Part shown: in pieces, positions 45,574 through 55,417 of the stretch
Layout: every line of letters starts with the position of its first letter
Numbering within the stretch: position 1 is the stretch's first letter
DNA from: Legionella quateirensis
GTDB taxonomy: Bacteria > Pseudomonadota > Gammaproteobacteria > Legionellales > Legionellaceae
Assembly: GCF_001467955.1 (NCBI RefSeq)
Contig: NZ_LNYR01000006.1
Coordinates: forward strand, 250,253 to 314,252
Reading direction: 5' to 3'
DNA length: 64,000 bases
Program-made: the position numbers and the translations under genes
Notes under the pieces: model-generated
The model's database searches: none
Told to the model about the DNA's origin: nothing
What the model saw: only the letters and a program-made list of their open reading frames with translations

Positions 45574-47070
45574 ATGGGATATAACGTACCGCATTTTATA
45601 GGTGGTCAACTGATCAATGAGACCAATACTGAAGCCCATCCTATTTTCAATCCGGCCTTGGGCGAGACCATTGGTCAAGTTCATTTTGCCTCTAAAGCAG
45701 TCTGCGATAAAGCAGTAGCAACGGCAAAAGAAGCGGGAGTTGAGTGGGCTCAGACCCCTGCAATCAAAAGAGCACGTATCCTGTTTAAATTCAGAGATTT
45801 ATTAGAAAAGCATCAAATGGATCTGGCACGTATTGTTACCCGCGAGCATGGTAAAACTCTGGACGATGCTAAAGGTTCCGTTGCACGTGGCATAGAAGTG
45901 GTTGAATTACATTGTGGACTGGTCAATCAGCTTAAAGGTGATTTCTCTGCAGATGTAGCCAGTCATATAGACTGCCATACCTTCAGCCAACCTCTGGGTG
46001 TATGCGCTGGCGTTTCGCCCTTTAACTTTCCAGTGATGGTTCCTATCTGGATGATGATTCCAGCCATTGCCTGTGGCAATACATTTATATTAAAACCATC
46101 AGAACAAGATCCCTCTGCCCCAATACGTTTAATGGAATTATTAAATGACGCCGGCTTACCTCCTGGAGTTGTCAATTGCTTGCAGGGCAATAAAGTAACT
46201 GTCGAACATTTATTGGCTCATCCTGATATAGCTGCATTTACTGCTGTAGCATCTACACCAGTCGCGCAGTCCATATATGCTACCGCTACAGCCTATGGTA
46301 AACGCGCTCATACTTTTGGTGGTGCTAAAAATCATTGTGTCGTCATGCCCGATGCTGATTTGGATCAAGCCGCCAGCGCGATTGTAGGTGCAGCATATGG
46401 TTCTGCGGGTGAACGATGCATGGCATTATCTGTAGCAGTTGTTGTAGGCGATCAGACCGCTGATGCTTTAATTGCCAAAATGGCGCCACAAATTCGTGCG
46501 ATGAACATAGATGCCGGAGATGTTGCTGGCACCGACATGGGGCCATTAATCAGCAGCGCCCACCGTCATAATGTTCTGGCAGCAATTGACAAGGGAGTCA
46601 GCGAAGGAGCTCAATTAATTATTGATGGCCGCTCATTTAAGCATCCGCAATACCCTCAAGGTTTCTTTATGGGCCCCTGTCTTTTTGATCACGTGAAGGA
46701 ACAGATGTCAGTATATCAAAATGAAATTTTTGGACCGGTACTCGCCATAGTAAGGGTTAATCATTTTGATGAAGCTCTGGCGTTGGTCAACAGACATCAA
46801 TACGGCAATGGTACTGCCATATTTACTCGGGATGGATTTACCGCCCGTGAATACAGCCAAAAGGTACAGGTTGGTATGATCGGAGTGAACATTCCCATTC
46901 CAGTGCCTATTGCGAATCATCCCTTTGGAGGTTGGAAACGTTCCTCCTTTGGAGATACCAACATGCACGGAGAAGAAAGCATCCATTTCTATACACGACG
47001 TAAAACAGTAACCAGTAAATGGCCCGTCACCAAATTAAAGGGAAGTGCTTTTGCTATGCCTACTCATTAA
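45574..47070 (+). CDS. mmsA: methylmalonate-semialdehyde dehydrogenase (CoA-acylating)
   Basis: 498 residues from the ATG at 45574 with AAAAGGAG upstream; the longer in-frame start adds 21 residues without homology. Aldehyde-dehydrogenase blocks are intact: TREHGKTLDDAKG, GVCAGVSPFNFPVMVP (cofactor/active region), KPSEQDPSAP, HTFGGAKNH and the nucleophile Cys in GSAGERCMALSV. NHPFGGWKRSSFGD ends the catalytic domain. It converts methylmalonate semialdehyde to propionyl-CoA in valine and inositol breakdown. It is followed by a hairpin (47108-47144) and mmsB. Confidence 0.95.
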   Translation: MGYNVPHFIGGQLINETNTEAHPIFNPALGETIGQVHFASKAVCDKAVATAKEAGVEWAQTPAIKRARILFKFRDLLEKHQMDLARIVTREHGKTLDDAKGSVARGIEVVELHCGLVNQLKGDFSADVASHIDCHTFSQPLGVCAGVSPFNFPVMVPIWMMIPAIACGNTFILKPSEQDPSAPIRLMELLNDAGLPPGVVNCLQGNKVTVEHLLAHPDIAAFTAVASTPVAQSIYATATAYGKRAHTFGGAKNHCVVMPDADLDQAASAIVGAAYGSAGERCMALSVAVVVGDQTADALIAKMAPQIRAMNIDAGDVAGTDMGPLISSAHRHNVLAAIDKGVSEGAQLIIDGRSFKHPQYPQGFFMGPCLFDHVKEQMSVYQNEIFGPVLAIVRVNHFDEALALVNRHQYGNGTAIFTRDGFTAREYSQKVQVGMIGVNIPIPVPIANHPFGGWKRSSFGDTNMHGEESIHFYTRRKTVTSKWPVTKLKGSAFAMPTH

Positions 47071-47107
47071 CATGACCAATCAGGCTCTGTTGACAATTGA
47101 TTCTAGA

Positions 47108-47144
47108 GCCTACGTTCCGCGCTCTTTATGCGCGGGAAGTAGGC
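47108..47144. terminator. 15-bp stem-loop between mmsA and mmsB
   Basis: GCCTACGTTCCGCGC (47108-47122) faces GCGCGGGAAGTAGGC (47130-47144) with one mismatch and one wobble around a TCTTTAT loop. No T-run follows. It could act as an intercistronic RNA stabiliser or attenuator. Its loop and 3' arm resemble hairpin B of the RNA at 57571-57684. Confidence 0.6.
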
Positions 47145-47206
47145 TATTCAAGAAGAATTGTTAACAGCTCCTAAACGGAACACTATTAATTATTATGGAG
47201 TTAGAT

Positions 47207-48103
47207 ATGGCTAGAATAGGATTTATAGGATTGGGGCATATGGGTTTGCCCATGGCTATTAATCTGCTCAAAGCAGGACATAAGGTCACCGGGTATGACT
47301 TGCAAGAGTCTGCCCGGACTCATTTTGCTGAAGCTGGTGGCTTGGTTGCGCTCACTCAGCACGAAGTAGCAAACGAACAGGATGTCTTGATTACCATGCT
47401 GCAAACAGGGGAACAAGTGGTACGTGTATGTAAAGGAATAGATGGTTTATTCAGCAATGTAAAATCAGGCACTTTATTCATTGATTGCTCTACCATCGAT
47501 GTGTCCTCATCTCGCGAGTTCCATCAGATGGCAAAAGAGCACCACATGCGCTCTGTGGACGCACCAGTATCCGGCGGTGTAGCTGGAGCAGCTGCCGCTA
47601 CGCTCACCTTCATGGTTGGCGGTGATCTTGATGCGTTTAATGCAGCCCGCCCTATTCTTGCCAATATGGGACAAAAAATTATTCATACTGGTGGCTCTGG
47701 TAGTGGTCAGGCCGCAAAAATATGCAATAACATGATTCTTGGTATTTCAATGGTCGCTGTTTCTGAAGCGTTTATTCTGGCAGAACAACTGGGATTAACT
47801 GCTGAAAAACTCTTTGAAGTAGTAAGTAACTCATCGGGACAATGTTGGGCAATGACCAAATACGTCCCTGTTCCAGGAGTATTAGATAATGTTCCTGCTA
47901 ACAATGAGTACAAACCCGGTTTTGCTGCTGCAATGATGTTAAAAGATTTAAAATTAAGTCAGGAAACTGCCCTGTCAGCGCATGTTAAAACTCCCTTGGG
48001 AGCCCAGGTAACCAAACTGTATCAACACTTTATCGATCAAGGACTCGGCGAGTCCGATTTCTCGGCAATTATCAAAATGATTGCCAAAGGCGACGAGGTA
48101 TAA
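47207..48103 (+). CDS. mmsB: 3-hydroxyisobutyrate dehydrogenase
   Basis: 298 residues from the ATG at 47207 (MARIGFIGLGHMGLPMA), preceded by GGAG; another ATG at 47195 is in frame. NAD-binding GFIGLGHMGLPMAINLLKAGH, substrate-binding DAPVSGGVAGAAAATLTFMVGG and the catalytic Lys in GSGQAAKICNNMILG are intact. It oxidises 3-hydroxyisobutyrate to methylmalonate semialdehyde, the mmsA substrate. The stop is one base from the acs-type start. Confidence 0.95.
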   Translation: MARIGFIGLGHMGLPMAINLLKAGHKVTGYDLQESARTHFAEAGGLVALTQHEVANEQDVLITMLQTGEQVVRVCKGIDGLFSNVKSGTLFIDCSTIDVSSSREFHQMAKEHHMRSVDAPVSGGVAGAAAATLTFMVGGDLDAFNAARPILANMGQKIIHTGGSGSGQAAKICNNMILGISMVAVSEAFILAEQLGLTAEKLFEVVSNSSGQCWAMTKYVPVPGVLDNVPANNEYKPGFAAAMMLKDLKLSQETALSAHVKTPLGAQVTKLYQHFIDQGLGESDFSAIIKMIAKGDEV

Positions 48104-48104
48104 A

Positions 48105-49997
48105 ATGAACCCTGTACATATATCACATCCAAAACTGAGTAACACGCTGGAATCATTAACTGAGTTCTGGTCTGAAATAGCAAGTCAGACCTTAGATTGG
48201 ATTCGCCCCTGGGATACTGTTCTTGAGGGGGGCTTTAAACACGGTGATGTCACCTGGTTTAATGGCGGCCAGTTAAATGTCAGCGCCAATTGCCTTGATC
48301 GACATTTACCGCAAAAAGCAAATCAACCGGCCATTATTTGGGAAGGTGATATTGAACAAGAACACAAAACGCTGACCTTTGCTCAATTACATGACGAAGT
48401 GTGTCGAATGAGTAATGTACTGAAACATTTGAATGTACAAAAAGGAGATAAAGTAGGTATCTATTTACCGATGATACCCGAAGCAGCTATTGCCATGCTG
48501 GCCTGTGCCCGAATTGGAGCAGTCCATACAGTAGTTTTTGCCGGTTTTTCACCTCATGCCCTAAGACAACGTTTAATCGCTTCCGAGTGTAAATGTTTAA
48601 TCACTGCTGACAGCTTTAAACGCGGTGGGAAGACTGTCAATTTAAAGGAACAGGCAGATGAAGCCAGTGAGAATCTGAACCTGCAAACCTTGATCATTAA
48701 AAAAGACAATTCCCCCGTTGCATTTAATGCCAAGACCAATCATTGGTGGCATGAACTCAAACAGAAGGTAACTGCTCAATGTGAACCTGAACCCATGAAT
48801 GCAGAAGACCCTCTATTTATATTATATACCTCGGGGAGTACAGGACAACCTAAAGGGGTAGTTCACACCACTGGTGGATATCTGCTGCAGGCAGCATATA
48901 CACATCAATTGATATTTAATTGCCAGAATAACGAAGTATTTTGGTGTACTGCGGATGTAGGCTGGATTACTGGTCACAGCTATGTGGTTTATGGTCCCTT
49001 ATGTAACGGTATCACTACGCTGATGTACGAAGGAATACCTACCTGGCCAAACCCGGCAAGAAATTGGCAAATTATTGATAAATATCAGGTGAGTGTCTTC
49101 TATACAGCACCTACAGCAATTCGTTCATTAATGCGTGCCGGTGACGAATGGTTAAAGACAAGCTCCAGAGCGTCCCTTCGCCTGTTAGGAACTGTTGGTG
49201 AACCCATTAATCCAGAAGCATGGAATTGGTATCATCAAAAAGTAGGACAAGGAAGATGTCCGGTTGTTGATACCTGGTGGCAAACTGAAACAGGAGCCAT
49301 CATGATTAGTCCCAGATCGGATGATCCTATAATTAAACCAGGTGCAGCGAGTCACCCAGTCCCAGGAATTGTTCCGGTATTATTAGATGAACAAGGACTT
49401 GAAATACATGAAGCAGGAGAAGGATCCTTGGCTATAAAATATCCATGGCCTTCAATCGCCAGAACTATAGCAGGTGATCATCAACGTTATCGTACTACCT
49501 ATTTAATGAATGGCTATTACATCACCGGTGATGGTGCCAAACGAGATAAAGAAGGCGATTACTGGATTACTGGCCGTATTGACGATGTATTGAACGTTTC
49601 AGGGCATCGCCTCGGTACCGCAGAAATTGAGAGCGCCCTCGTCAGCCACCCCAGTGTAGCAGAGGCTGGTGTAGTGGGTATTCCACACGACATAAAAGGA
49701 CAGGGGATTTTCGCATTTGTCATTTTAAAACAGGGTCATGTTGGCGACGATCAATTAAAAGCGGCATTAATCGAGCAGGTTAAAGATGAGATTAGTGCTA
49801 TAGCCAAGCCAGATGAAATCTATTTTGCTGTTGATTTACCCAAAACCCGATCGGGTAAAATAATGCGCAGGATTTTACGAAAAATAGCCGGCCATGAGGT
49901 GGAAGACATTTCCGAATTAGGCGACTTATCGACTCTATCCAACCCTCATATTGTTGAAGAGCTGATGAAGGACCTCTCTGAACTGAACAAATTTTAA
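48105..49997 (+). CDS. acs: acetyl-CoA synthetase-type acyl-CoA ligase
   Basis: 630 residues from the ATG at 48105; an in-frame TTG at 48081 lies inside mmsB. AMP-binding motifs YTSGSTGQPKGVVHT, WWQTETGAIM, YYITGDGAKRDKEGDYWITGRIDDVLNVSGHR and the acetylatable Lys in PKTRSGKIMRR match Acs. It makes acetyl-CoA (or propionyl-CoA) from acid, ATP and CoA. Co-transcription with mmsA-mmsB suggests that it may serve the same propionate-yielding pathway, so a PrpE-like substrate is possible. Confidence 0.92.
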   Translation: MNPVHISHPKLSNTLESLTEFWSEIASQTLDWIRPWDTVLEGGFKHGDVTWFNGGQLNVSANCLDRHLPQKANQPAIIWEGDIEQEHKTLTFAQLHDEVCRMSNVLKHLNVQKGDKVGIYLPMIPEAAIAMLACARIGAVHTVVFAGFSPHALRQRLIASECKCLITADSFKRGGKTVNLKEQADEASENLNLQTLIIKKDNSPVAFNAKTNHWWHELKQKVTAQCEPEPMNAEDPLFILYTSGSTGQPKGVVHTTGGYLLQAAYTHQLIFNCQNNEVFWCTADVGWITGHSYVVYGPLCNGITTLMYEGIPTWPNPARNWQIIDKYQVSVFYTAPTAIRSLMRAGDEWLKTSSRASLRLLGTVGEPINPEAWNWYHQKVGQGRCPVVDTWWQTETGAIMISPRSDDPIIKPGAASHPVPGIVPVLLDEQGLEIHEAGEGSLAIKYPWPSIARTIAGDHQRYRTTYLMNGYYITGDGAKRDKEGDYWITGRIDDVLNVSGHRLGTAEIESALVSHPSVAEAGVVGIPHDIKGQGIFAFVILKQGHVGDDQLKAALIEQVKDEISAIAKPDEIYFAVDLPKTRSGKIMRRILRKIAGHEVEDISELGDLSTLSNPHIVEELMKDLSELNKF

Positions 49998-50032
49998 TTA
50001 AATAACCGCTCAATAATTTCGGGAATCTCGTC

Positions 50033-50058
50033 AGCACTGTACTCCTGAACTCAGTGCT
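50033..50058. terminator. hairpin between convergent genes
   Basis: AGCACTG (50033-50039) and CAGTGCT (50052-50058), 7-bp stem with a 12-base loop, 36 bases after the acs-type stop. No T-run. Confidence 0.35.
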
Positions 50059-50152
50059 CACAATGTGCCTGAAGTGTTAGCAGATTCCATTTCGCGGATG
50101 GGTGTGTGATTATTGTATAAAAATCAATCATCCATTCGCTTCCATTCATCAT

Positions 50153-51853
50153 TTATAATTTTACGGATTCTGGAACCCAGGATAATCCCGAAGAATTAAA
50201 TTGCATTTGATTCAGATCATTTTCAAGTGTTCTCCATGGTGGTATGTTATCTGACATAAAATCAGTCATCCCATTGGAACAGGCGTATCCTTCTAAAGCC
50301 CTAATCGGTATTGAAGGAATCATTCGTGCAGGACGATATTCACCGCTGGTAAATAACGCATCACCACCTAAAGCCTTATAAATAGCTCCCGGCCCAGAAA
50401 TTTCCTCAACCAGTGATTTAAAGTATTTTTGTAATACTTGTTTTATTATCAACTGAGGATCACGTTCATTCCTGAATAAGAACTTGGGATTCATATTGGC
50501 ATATTTAATTGAAAAATAACACTCAGCAACCTGATCTTTTGATAGATGAAATATCTTGCCAAACAAGATCTCGCCAACAAATTTATAAAAGTCTGCAATT
50601 GTCTTACATTGTTCCACTGCTTTTCTTAAGTCAAAAAGAGTTCCTTTTCGCTTTTGAATTTGCTTAAATGCCGCCGTTTCACAAATTTCAGCTTTAGCTT
50701 CAATTAACGCAGTAAAAGGATCCTCATATATTTTAATTAATTGTACAGCAACTTTACGCATAAACACTGCAGTATCATTACAATCGCTATACGCAATAAT
50801 GTCTGTATTTATCGCACATCGCTCCGTACCTGATTTTTGACTCGGAGGTGTTACAATTGATCCCATATTTACAACTACTGGAATACCTGCTTTTTTAATA
50901 GCATGTACTTTTTCGATGTTCCGATAGTTCAAAGGAAGATCAATATCCGCATAAACTTTACCTCTCATCAATTCGGGTATCCAACGCACCAGATCTGAAG
51001 CCGCGGCAGGATTACCACCGTGACCTAAGTTTTGTAATTCGAGTCTGACCAATTGAAGCAACTTAGCTGAGAGCGGAGATAAAATTAACTTAGAATGATC
51101 AATATCAACCAAGATGATAGAATATTCTAAGGCAAATGTTTTTAATTCTTTAAGGGCTTGTGAATTCAATAAGGCAGAACTATAAATCAATGTATTGGTC
51201 ACAGTTGATGGATGATCGCTTCTATCGATCAAACATTGTTGTTCCTTCTCTCGCAGTGCAACGGTTGATTTGGTACTAAACCAGACCGCTATTGGATGAC
51301 AGGTATTAAAGATATAGGGTAAGGTTTCATTCAGTTTAATACCACAAATGGTAATACTGGCAAATTCCGGATCTATCTCTGGTTTTCGATCTGGATTTTC
51401 AAATAGATAATGGACCCATGCTTTTCTTATTGGATGTGTGTACGCAGAGCTCCATACAGGAGTAGCATTCAACAGCTGATGATTGATCCATTCCCAAATA
51501 TCGTCTGTAATATCAACATGAAATCTCTTGCATATTTTAATTAAGTGTTCAATTTTTAACGAGCTTGCCGATACAAGTCTCACCAGTTTTGAACTCAATG
51601 TGGTCCTGTTCGTCTTATGAAACAACGCAACAAGTTGCTCCATAGCAAGTGGACTATTATTAATTTGATTCAATACATTCACTTTATATAAATGCCCTCT
51701 GAGTTTTACCAAGGGATGCATACTGAATAGATTATGAAATAAATCAAATAATACTGAGCCATTTTGCCTGCCCAGTTTACTTTTTATGATGAATTGAAAT
51801 TTTGGCTTATAGTGATCTGTATAATAATTGTTAAAAAGTTTAAATCTACTCAT
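50153..51853 (-). CDS. DXD-motif glycosyltransferase effector candidate
   Basis: 566 residues, no signal peptide or membrane helix. The motif NPAAASDLVRWIPELMRGKVYADIDLPL (residues 281-308) follows the sugar-nucleotide-binding pattern of GT44/Gly_transf_sug enzymes (AASD..R...L..GG.Y.D.D). Asp303 and Asp305 form the DXD that holds the metal. The N-terminal 150 residues are helical and unlike known domains. The C-terminal GPGAIYKALGGDALFTSGEYRP could form the rest of the pocket. Legionella uses such enzymes (for example SetA, Lgt) as injected effectors. This position next to the acs-type gene is, as I recall, occupied by an effector-like gene in L. pneumophila. Target unknown. Confidence 0.62.
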   Translation of the reverse strand: MSRFKLFNNYYTDHYKPKFQFIIKSKLGRQNGSVLFDLFHNLFSMHPLVKLRGHLYKVNVLNQINNSPLAMEQLVALFHKTNRTTLSSKLVRLVSASSLKIEHLIKICKRFHVDITDDIWEWINHQLLNATPVWSSAYTHPIRKAWVHYLFENPDRKPEIDPEFASITICGIKLNETLPYIFNTCHPIAVWFSTKSTVALREKEQQCLIDRSDHPSTVTNTLIYSSALLNSQALKELKTFALEYSIILVDIDHSKLILSPLSAKLLQLVRLELQNLGHGGNPAAASDLVRWIPELMRGKVYADIDLPLNYRNIEKVHAIKKAGIPVVVNMGSIVTPPSQKSGTERCAINTDIIAYSDCNDTAVFMRKVAVQLIKIYEDPFTALIEAKAEICETAAFKQIQKRKGTLFDLRKAVEQCKTIADFYKFVGEILFGKIFHLSKDQVAECYFSIKYANMNPKFLFRNERDPQLIIKQVLQKYFKSLVEEISGPGAIYKALGGDALFTSGEYRPARMIPSIPIRALEGYACSNGMTDFMSDNIPPWRTLENDLNQMQFNSSGLSWVPESVKL

Positions 51854-52103
51854 GTCTTCATTGAACTACATTTGAACCATGTGAAATAATAACACCCATG
51901 AGAGTTGCAAATCAATACAGATGATTCGCAAACAAACCAAACTAATCATTATCCAACCAAAATGGTATTATCATGATTAGTCCATGCTCAATGCTGACAA
52001 CTCAATGGTGAATTATTGCTTACAAGAAAGGAGATGGTTAAAAAAGCCCTGAATTTACACTGTATCCAAGTCACTATAAAAACAACGTGTATTGAAGCAA
52101 AGC

Positions 52104-52706
52104 CTAATCCAATGCAAACCAGGAATTTAATAATGCAACCAATTCATCAATACCGTCTTTTTTCAGAGATGAAAAGGATTGAACAGAAATCAAATGATCA
52201 GCCAAATCATAATGCTTACGCACTTTAAGGACTGTATTTTTTACATCGCTACGACTTAATTTATCAGACTTAGTCAATAAAATATGTACAGGAAGCTGGC
52301 GATTCAAAGCCCAGTCTATCATCATTTGATCCAAATCCTTTAAGGGATGGCGTACATCCATTAACAGAATCAAACCTTTAAGACTCTCTCTGACCTCAAG
52401 ATAGTGTGCCAGATTTTTTTGCCACTCCAACTTCACTTGCAGTGCTACTTTCGCATAGCCATAACCCGGCAAATCGACCAGTCGACGTTGTTCATCCAAT
52501 GAAAATAAATTGATTAATTGTGTACGGCCTGGTGTTTTACTGGTTCTGGCAAGACTTTTTATACCGGTTAAACAATTTAAAGCACTGGATTTACCGGCAT
52601 TTGATCGGCCTGCAAATGCGACTTCATAACCGATATCTTCAGGTAATTGGTCAACTCGGGCTGCACTTTTTAAAAATACTGCTTTAGAATATAAATTTAC
52701 TAACAT
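52104..52706 (-). CDS. engB: ribosome-biogenesis GTPase EngB (YsxC)
   Basis: 200 residues from the ATG at 52706 ([15 protein letters not shown]), the normal EngB length; upstream in-frame ATGs (52721, 52751) add residues not seen in the family. GTPase motifs G1 [10 protein letters not shown]2 [12 protein letters not shown]3 DLPGYGYA and G4 LTKSDKL are intact. It helps assemble the 50S subunit. It is divergent from cytochrome c4 with 73 bases between, a common arrangement in gammaproteobacteria. Confidence 0.96.
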   Translation of the reverse strand: MLVNLYSKAVFLKSAARVDQLPEDIGYEVAFAGRSNAGKSSALNCLTGIKSLARTSKTPGRTQLINLFSLDEQRRLVDLPGYGYAKVALQVKLEWQKNLAHYLEVRESLKGLILLMDVRHPLKDLDQMMIDWALNRQLPVHILLTKSDKLSRSDVKNTVLKVRKHYDLADHLISVQSFSSLKKDGIDELVALLNSWFALD

Positions 52707-52779
52707 AGGATATAATTTCATTTTGGGATTTTGACCTAAGCAGTGTACCATTAAATGATTAATTTTTTATGAGATAGCG

Positions 52780-53379
52780 ATGAAAAAATTAGCACTCACT
52801 CTAATTTTGTGCATCCCGGCAGTTATATATGCACAGGAAAATCCCCAAACAGGGCAGAATAAAGCTCAAGTGTGTGCTGCCTGTCACGGTCAACAAGGCA
52901 TAAGTCCTACACCAGAATGGCCTAATCTTGCAGGTCAACATAAACAATATCTGGTAAAACAATTAAAAGACATGAAAGCAGGAACACTGCGTATCGCTCC
53001 TACCATGACTGCGATGATCGCCAATCTTAATGAACAAGATATGAATGACTTGGCATCATTCTATGCTAAAATGCCACTTGCTGAAGGGGCTACTCCTAAA
53101 AAATACCTGCAGCGAGGCGAACAAATTTATAGAGGCGGTGATTTTAATAAACACATCACGGCGTGTATTGCCTGCCATGGCCCCAAAGGCACAGGTAATG
53201 CCCAAGCTGGTTTTCCAGTCCTTTCTGGCCAGAAAGCAGCATACACAGTGATGCAGTTACAGGCATTTAAAGACGGTAAACGAACAAATGACTTAAACCA
53301 TATCATGCGAGATATCAGTGACAGAATGACTCAGGATGATATGGAAGCAGTAGCCCATTATATTGAAGGTTTATACTAA
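52780..53379 (+). CDS. dihaem cytochrome c4
   Basis: 199 residues with a signal peptide ending IYA. Two CxxCH haem sites are visible: CAACHGQQG near residue 30 and CIACHGPKGTG near 130. The MxAMIANL and later Met-bearing segments provide axial ligands. It passes electrons in the periplasm, usually from the bc1 complex to a terminal oxidase. dsbA starts 10 bases after its stop. Confidence 0.93.
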   Translation: MKKLALTLILCIPAVIYAQENPQTGQNKAQVCAACHGQQGISPTPEWPNLAGQHKQYLVKQLKDMKAGTLRIAPTMTAMIANLNEQDMNDLASFYAKMPLAEGATPKKYLQRGEQIYRGGDFNKHITACIACHGPKGTGNAQAGFPVLSGQKAAYTVMQLQAFKDGKRTNDLNHIMRDISDRMTQDDMEAVAHYIEGLY

Positions 53380-53389
53380 GGAATTAAAC

Positions 53390-54004
53390 ATGCTAAAAAA
53401 ATTAATCTGTATTCTGTTGTTGTTACCTGCTATGGCACTTGCAGCCGAATTTGTAGAAGGTAAGGATTACCAACTGGTCAGCAATCCTCAACAATCGGTC
53501 AATAAAGGCAAAACACCCGTGATTACCGAGTTTTTCAGCTATGGTTGCCCCTGGTGCTATAAAATTGATCCCTCAGTAAATGAGTGGGCAAGTAAAATGG
53601 GAGCCAACGTGCAACTGGATCGCGTTCCTGTAGTATTCAAACCCGATTGGGAATTATATGCCAAAGCATACTATACAGCTAAAACCTTAGCTTTATCTGA
53701 GAAATTAAGCCCTCAATTATTTAAAGCCATTCAGGAAGAGAAAAAACCTTTGTCATCAAAACAATCAATGATAGATTTTTTTGTAGCTCATGGTGTTGAT
53801 AAAGAAATTGCCAAAAGTGCTTTTGAAAACTCGCCGACTATTGATATGCGTGTGCAAAATGGCATGACGTTAATGGCCGGTTATCAAATCAATGCCGTTC
53901 CTGCGTTTGTGATAAACAACAAATATAAAACCGATTTGCAAATGGCCGGTAGCCAGGAACGTTTATTTCAGATCCTCGATTACCTGGTCCGAAAATCAGC
54001 TTAA
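53390..54004 (+). CDS. dsbA: periplasmic thiol:disulfide oxidase DsbA
   Basis: 204 residues from the ATG at 53390 with AAGGAATT upstream; a TTG at 53363 inside the cytochrome gene is also in frame. Signal peptide ends LALAA. The active site is FSYGCPWCYKID (Cys53, Cys56) and the cis-Pro loop is AVPAFV. Typical DsbA proteins have CPHC; CPWC here may shift the redox potential. It puts disulfides into exported proteins. Co-transcribed with cytochrome c4 and followed by a long inverted repeat. Confidence 0.92.
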   Translation: MLKKLICILLLLPAMALAAEFVEGKDYQLVSNPQQSVNKGKTPVITEFFSYGCPWCYKIDPSVNEWASKMGANVQLDRVPVVFKPDWELYAKAYYTAKTLALSEKLSPQLFKAIQEEKKPLSSKQSMIDFFVAHGVDKEIAKSAFENSPTIDMRVQNGMTLMAGYQINAVPAFVINNKYKTDLQMAGSQERLFQILDYLVRKSA

Positions 54005-54025
54005 GCTATCCTGAACATTGCCCTA

Positions 54026-54065
54026 TTTGTTTCCCTTATCAAAACTGCAGGATATGGGAAACAAA
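54026..54065. terminator. bidirectional terminator after dsbA
   Basis: TTTGTTTCCC (54026-54035) and GGGAAACAAA (54056-54065) pair perfectly, and TATC/GATA extends the stem inside. It lies between dsbA and the convergent ABC transporter gene. Confidence 0.6.
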
Positions 54066-54111
54066 CAAAGCACAGCAATCCCTGATAGGGGCTTACCTTT
54101 TACTCGCGTCC

Positions 54112-55410
54112 TTATAAACCCTTACCCGGATTTTCCAGACTTAAAATTCCAGTATTGAAATCATAGGCAAATATTTCAGCATATCGCCCCCAGTCAATCA
54201 TTGTACGTAAAACACGATCCGCTTCTTTCTCACTCAAATAATCTTCCAACTTACTTAAAAAGCGCTCTTCAGAAACACGATGCCCTACTTTTTCATCTAA
54301 AACCCTGCGTATATAGCGGGCAAGGGGAACTTTTTCCAATAACCTTTGAGCAAATAGCTGCTTTCGTTCCTGCAAATCAGCCTCGGAAAACTGTTTCCCC
54401 AAATCACTGAGTTGTATGTCTCCTGCGGATACCTTGGCAAAACCAAGTATTTCCAAAGTTTCAAGAATGGGAAACAAATCATCAATATTCATCATGAGCT
54501 CATCAGCAAGTTCAGGTAAATCAATGCGTTCCTCAAATGATTTCATGGTTTCAATCAATCCTGACAATTCTGAAGGCTCAACATCAGGCAACCTGTAACC
54601 TAAACCAATCTGACGTTCTCTTTGCGCACGTTTAGCCTTTTCTTTGGGGCCCGTAGTCATTAAGGTATAAATCTTATCAACTAAAGCACGAAACTCCGGG
54701 GTTTCAGGATCTCGAGGTTGTGGTAAAGTCACCGGTAATTCAGCTCGAATATATCCAGGATCATTTCCAAAAATCACAATTCGGTCAGCAAGAGTAGCTG
54801 CTTCTTCGATATTATGGGTTACCAATAATATTCCATTAGTGTTGGTTTTCTTTTCTTTCCACAATTCCAGCAAGTCAGACTTTAGGTTTTCTGCAGTTAA
54901 TACATCAAGTGCTGAAAACGGTTCATCCATTAACAAGACGTCAGGATTAATTACCAAAGCACGAGCAAAACCAACCCTTTGTCGCATCCCCCCAGACAGC
55001 TCTTTTGGAAATGCTGATTCAAAACCGTCAAGACCAATAATATCAATGGCTTCAATTGCTCTATGCCTACGCTCATCACGACTGATACCTTGTGCTTCAA
55101 GACCAAGTTCTACATTTTCCAGCACATTAAGCCAAGGCATAAGAGCAAAGGATTGAAATACCATGGCAATTCCTGCCACGGGTCTGGTAACCGGTTTCCC
55201 TCGATAAGTAACCGTTCCACTCGATGGGGCAACCAATCCGGCAATAATCCGTAGCAATGTGGATTTTCCCGAACCTGATTTTCCCAATAAAGCGACTATT
55301 TCACCTTCCTGTAATTTAAAATTAACGTCCTCAAGAACCAACAAATCCTGAGAAGAAGCCTTTTTAAAGGACTTCCTCAGATTTTCTATGGCAATAATGG
55401 TTTCAGACAT
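54112..55410 (-). CDS. ABC transporter ATPase (nitrate/sulfonate/taurine type) with AAA-associated domain
   Basis: 432 residues. The first 250 are a standard ATPase: Walker A GKSGSGKST, Q-loop MVFQSFALMPWL, signature LSGGMRQRVGFARAL, Walker B VLLMDEPFSALD and the switch His in VTHNIEEA. Residues 260-432 are an extra C-terminal helical part (RQIGLGYRLPDVEPSELSGLIE..., LADELMMNIDDLFPILETLEILGFAKV) matching the AAA-associated C-terminal domain in this subfamily. It pairs with the fused permease 7 bases upstream. No substrate-binding protein is next to it. Confidence 0.9.
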   Translation of the reverse strand: MSETIIAIENLRKSFKKASSQDLLVLEDVNFKLQEGEIVALLGKSGSGKSTLLRIIAGLVAPSSGTVTYRGKPVTRPVAGIAMVFQSFALMPWLNVLENVELGLEAQGISRDERRHRAIEAIDIIGLDGFESAFPKELSGGMRQRVGFARALVINPDVLLMDEPFSALDVLTAENLKSDLLELWKEKKTNTNGILLVTHNIEEAATLADRIVIFGNDPGYIRAELPVTLPQPRDPETPEFRALVDKIYTLMTTGPKEKAKRAQRERQIGLGYRLPDVEPSELSGLIETMKSFEERIDLPELADELMMNIDDLFPILETLEILGFAKVSAGDIQLSDLGKQFSEADLQERKQLFAQRLLEKVPLARYIRRVLDEKVGHRVSEERFLSKLEDYLSEKEADRVLRTMIDWGRYAEIFAYDFNTGILSLENPGKGL

Positions 55411-55417
55411 AAGTGCC

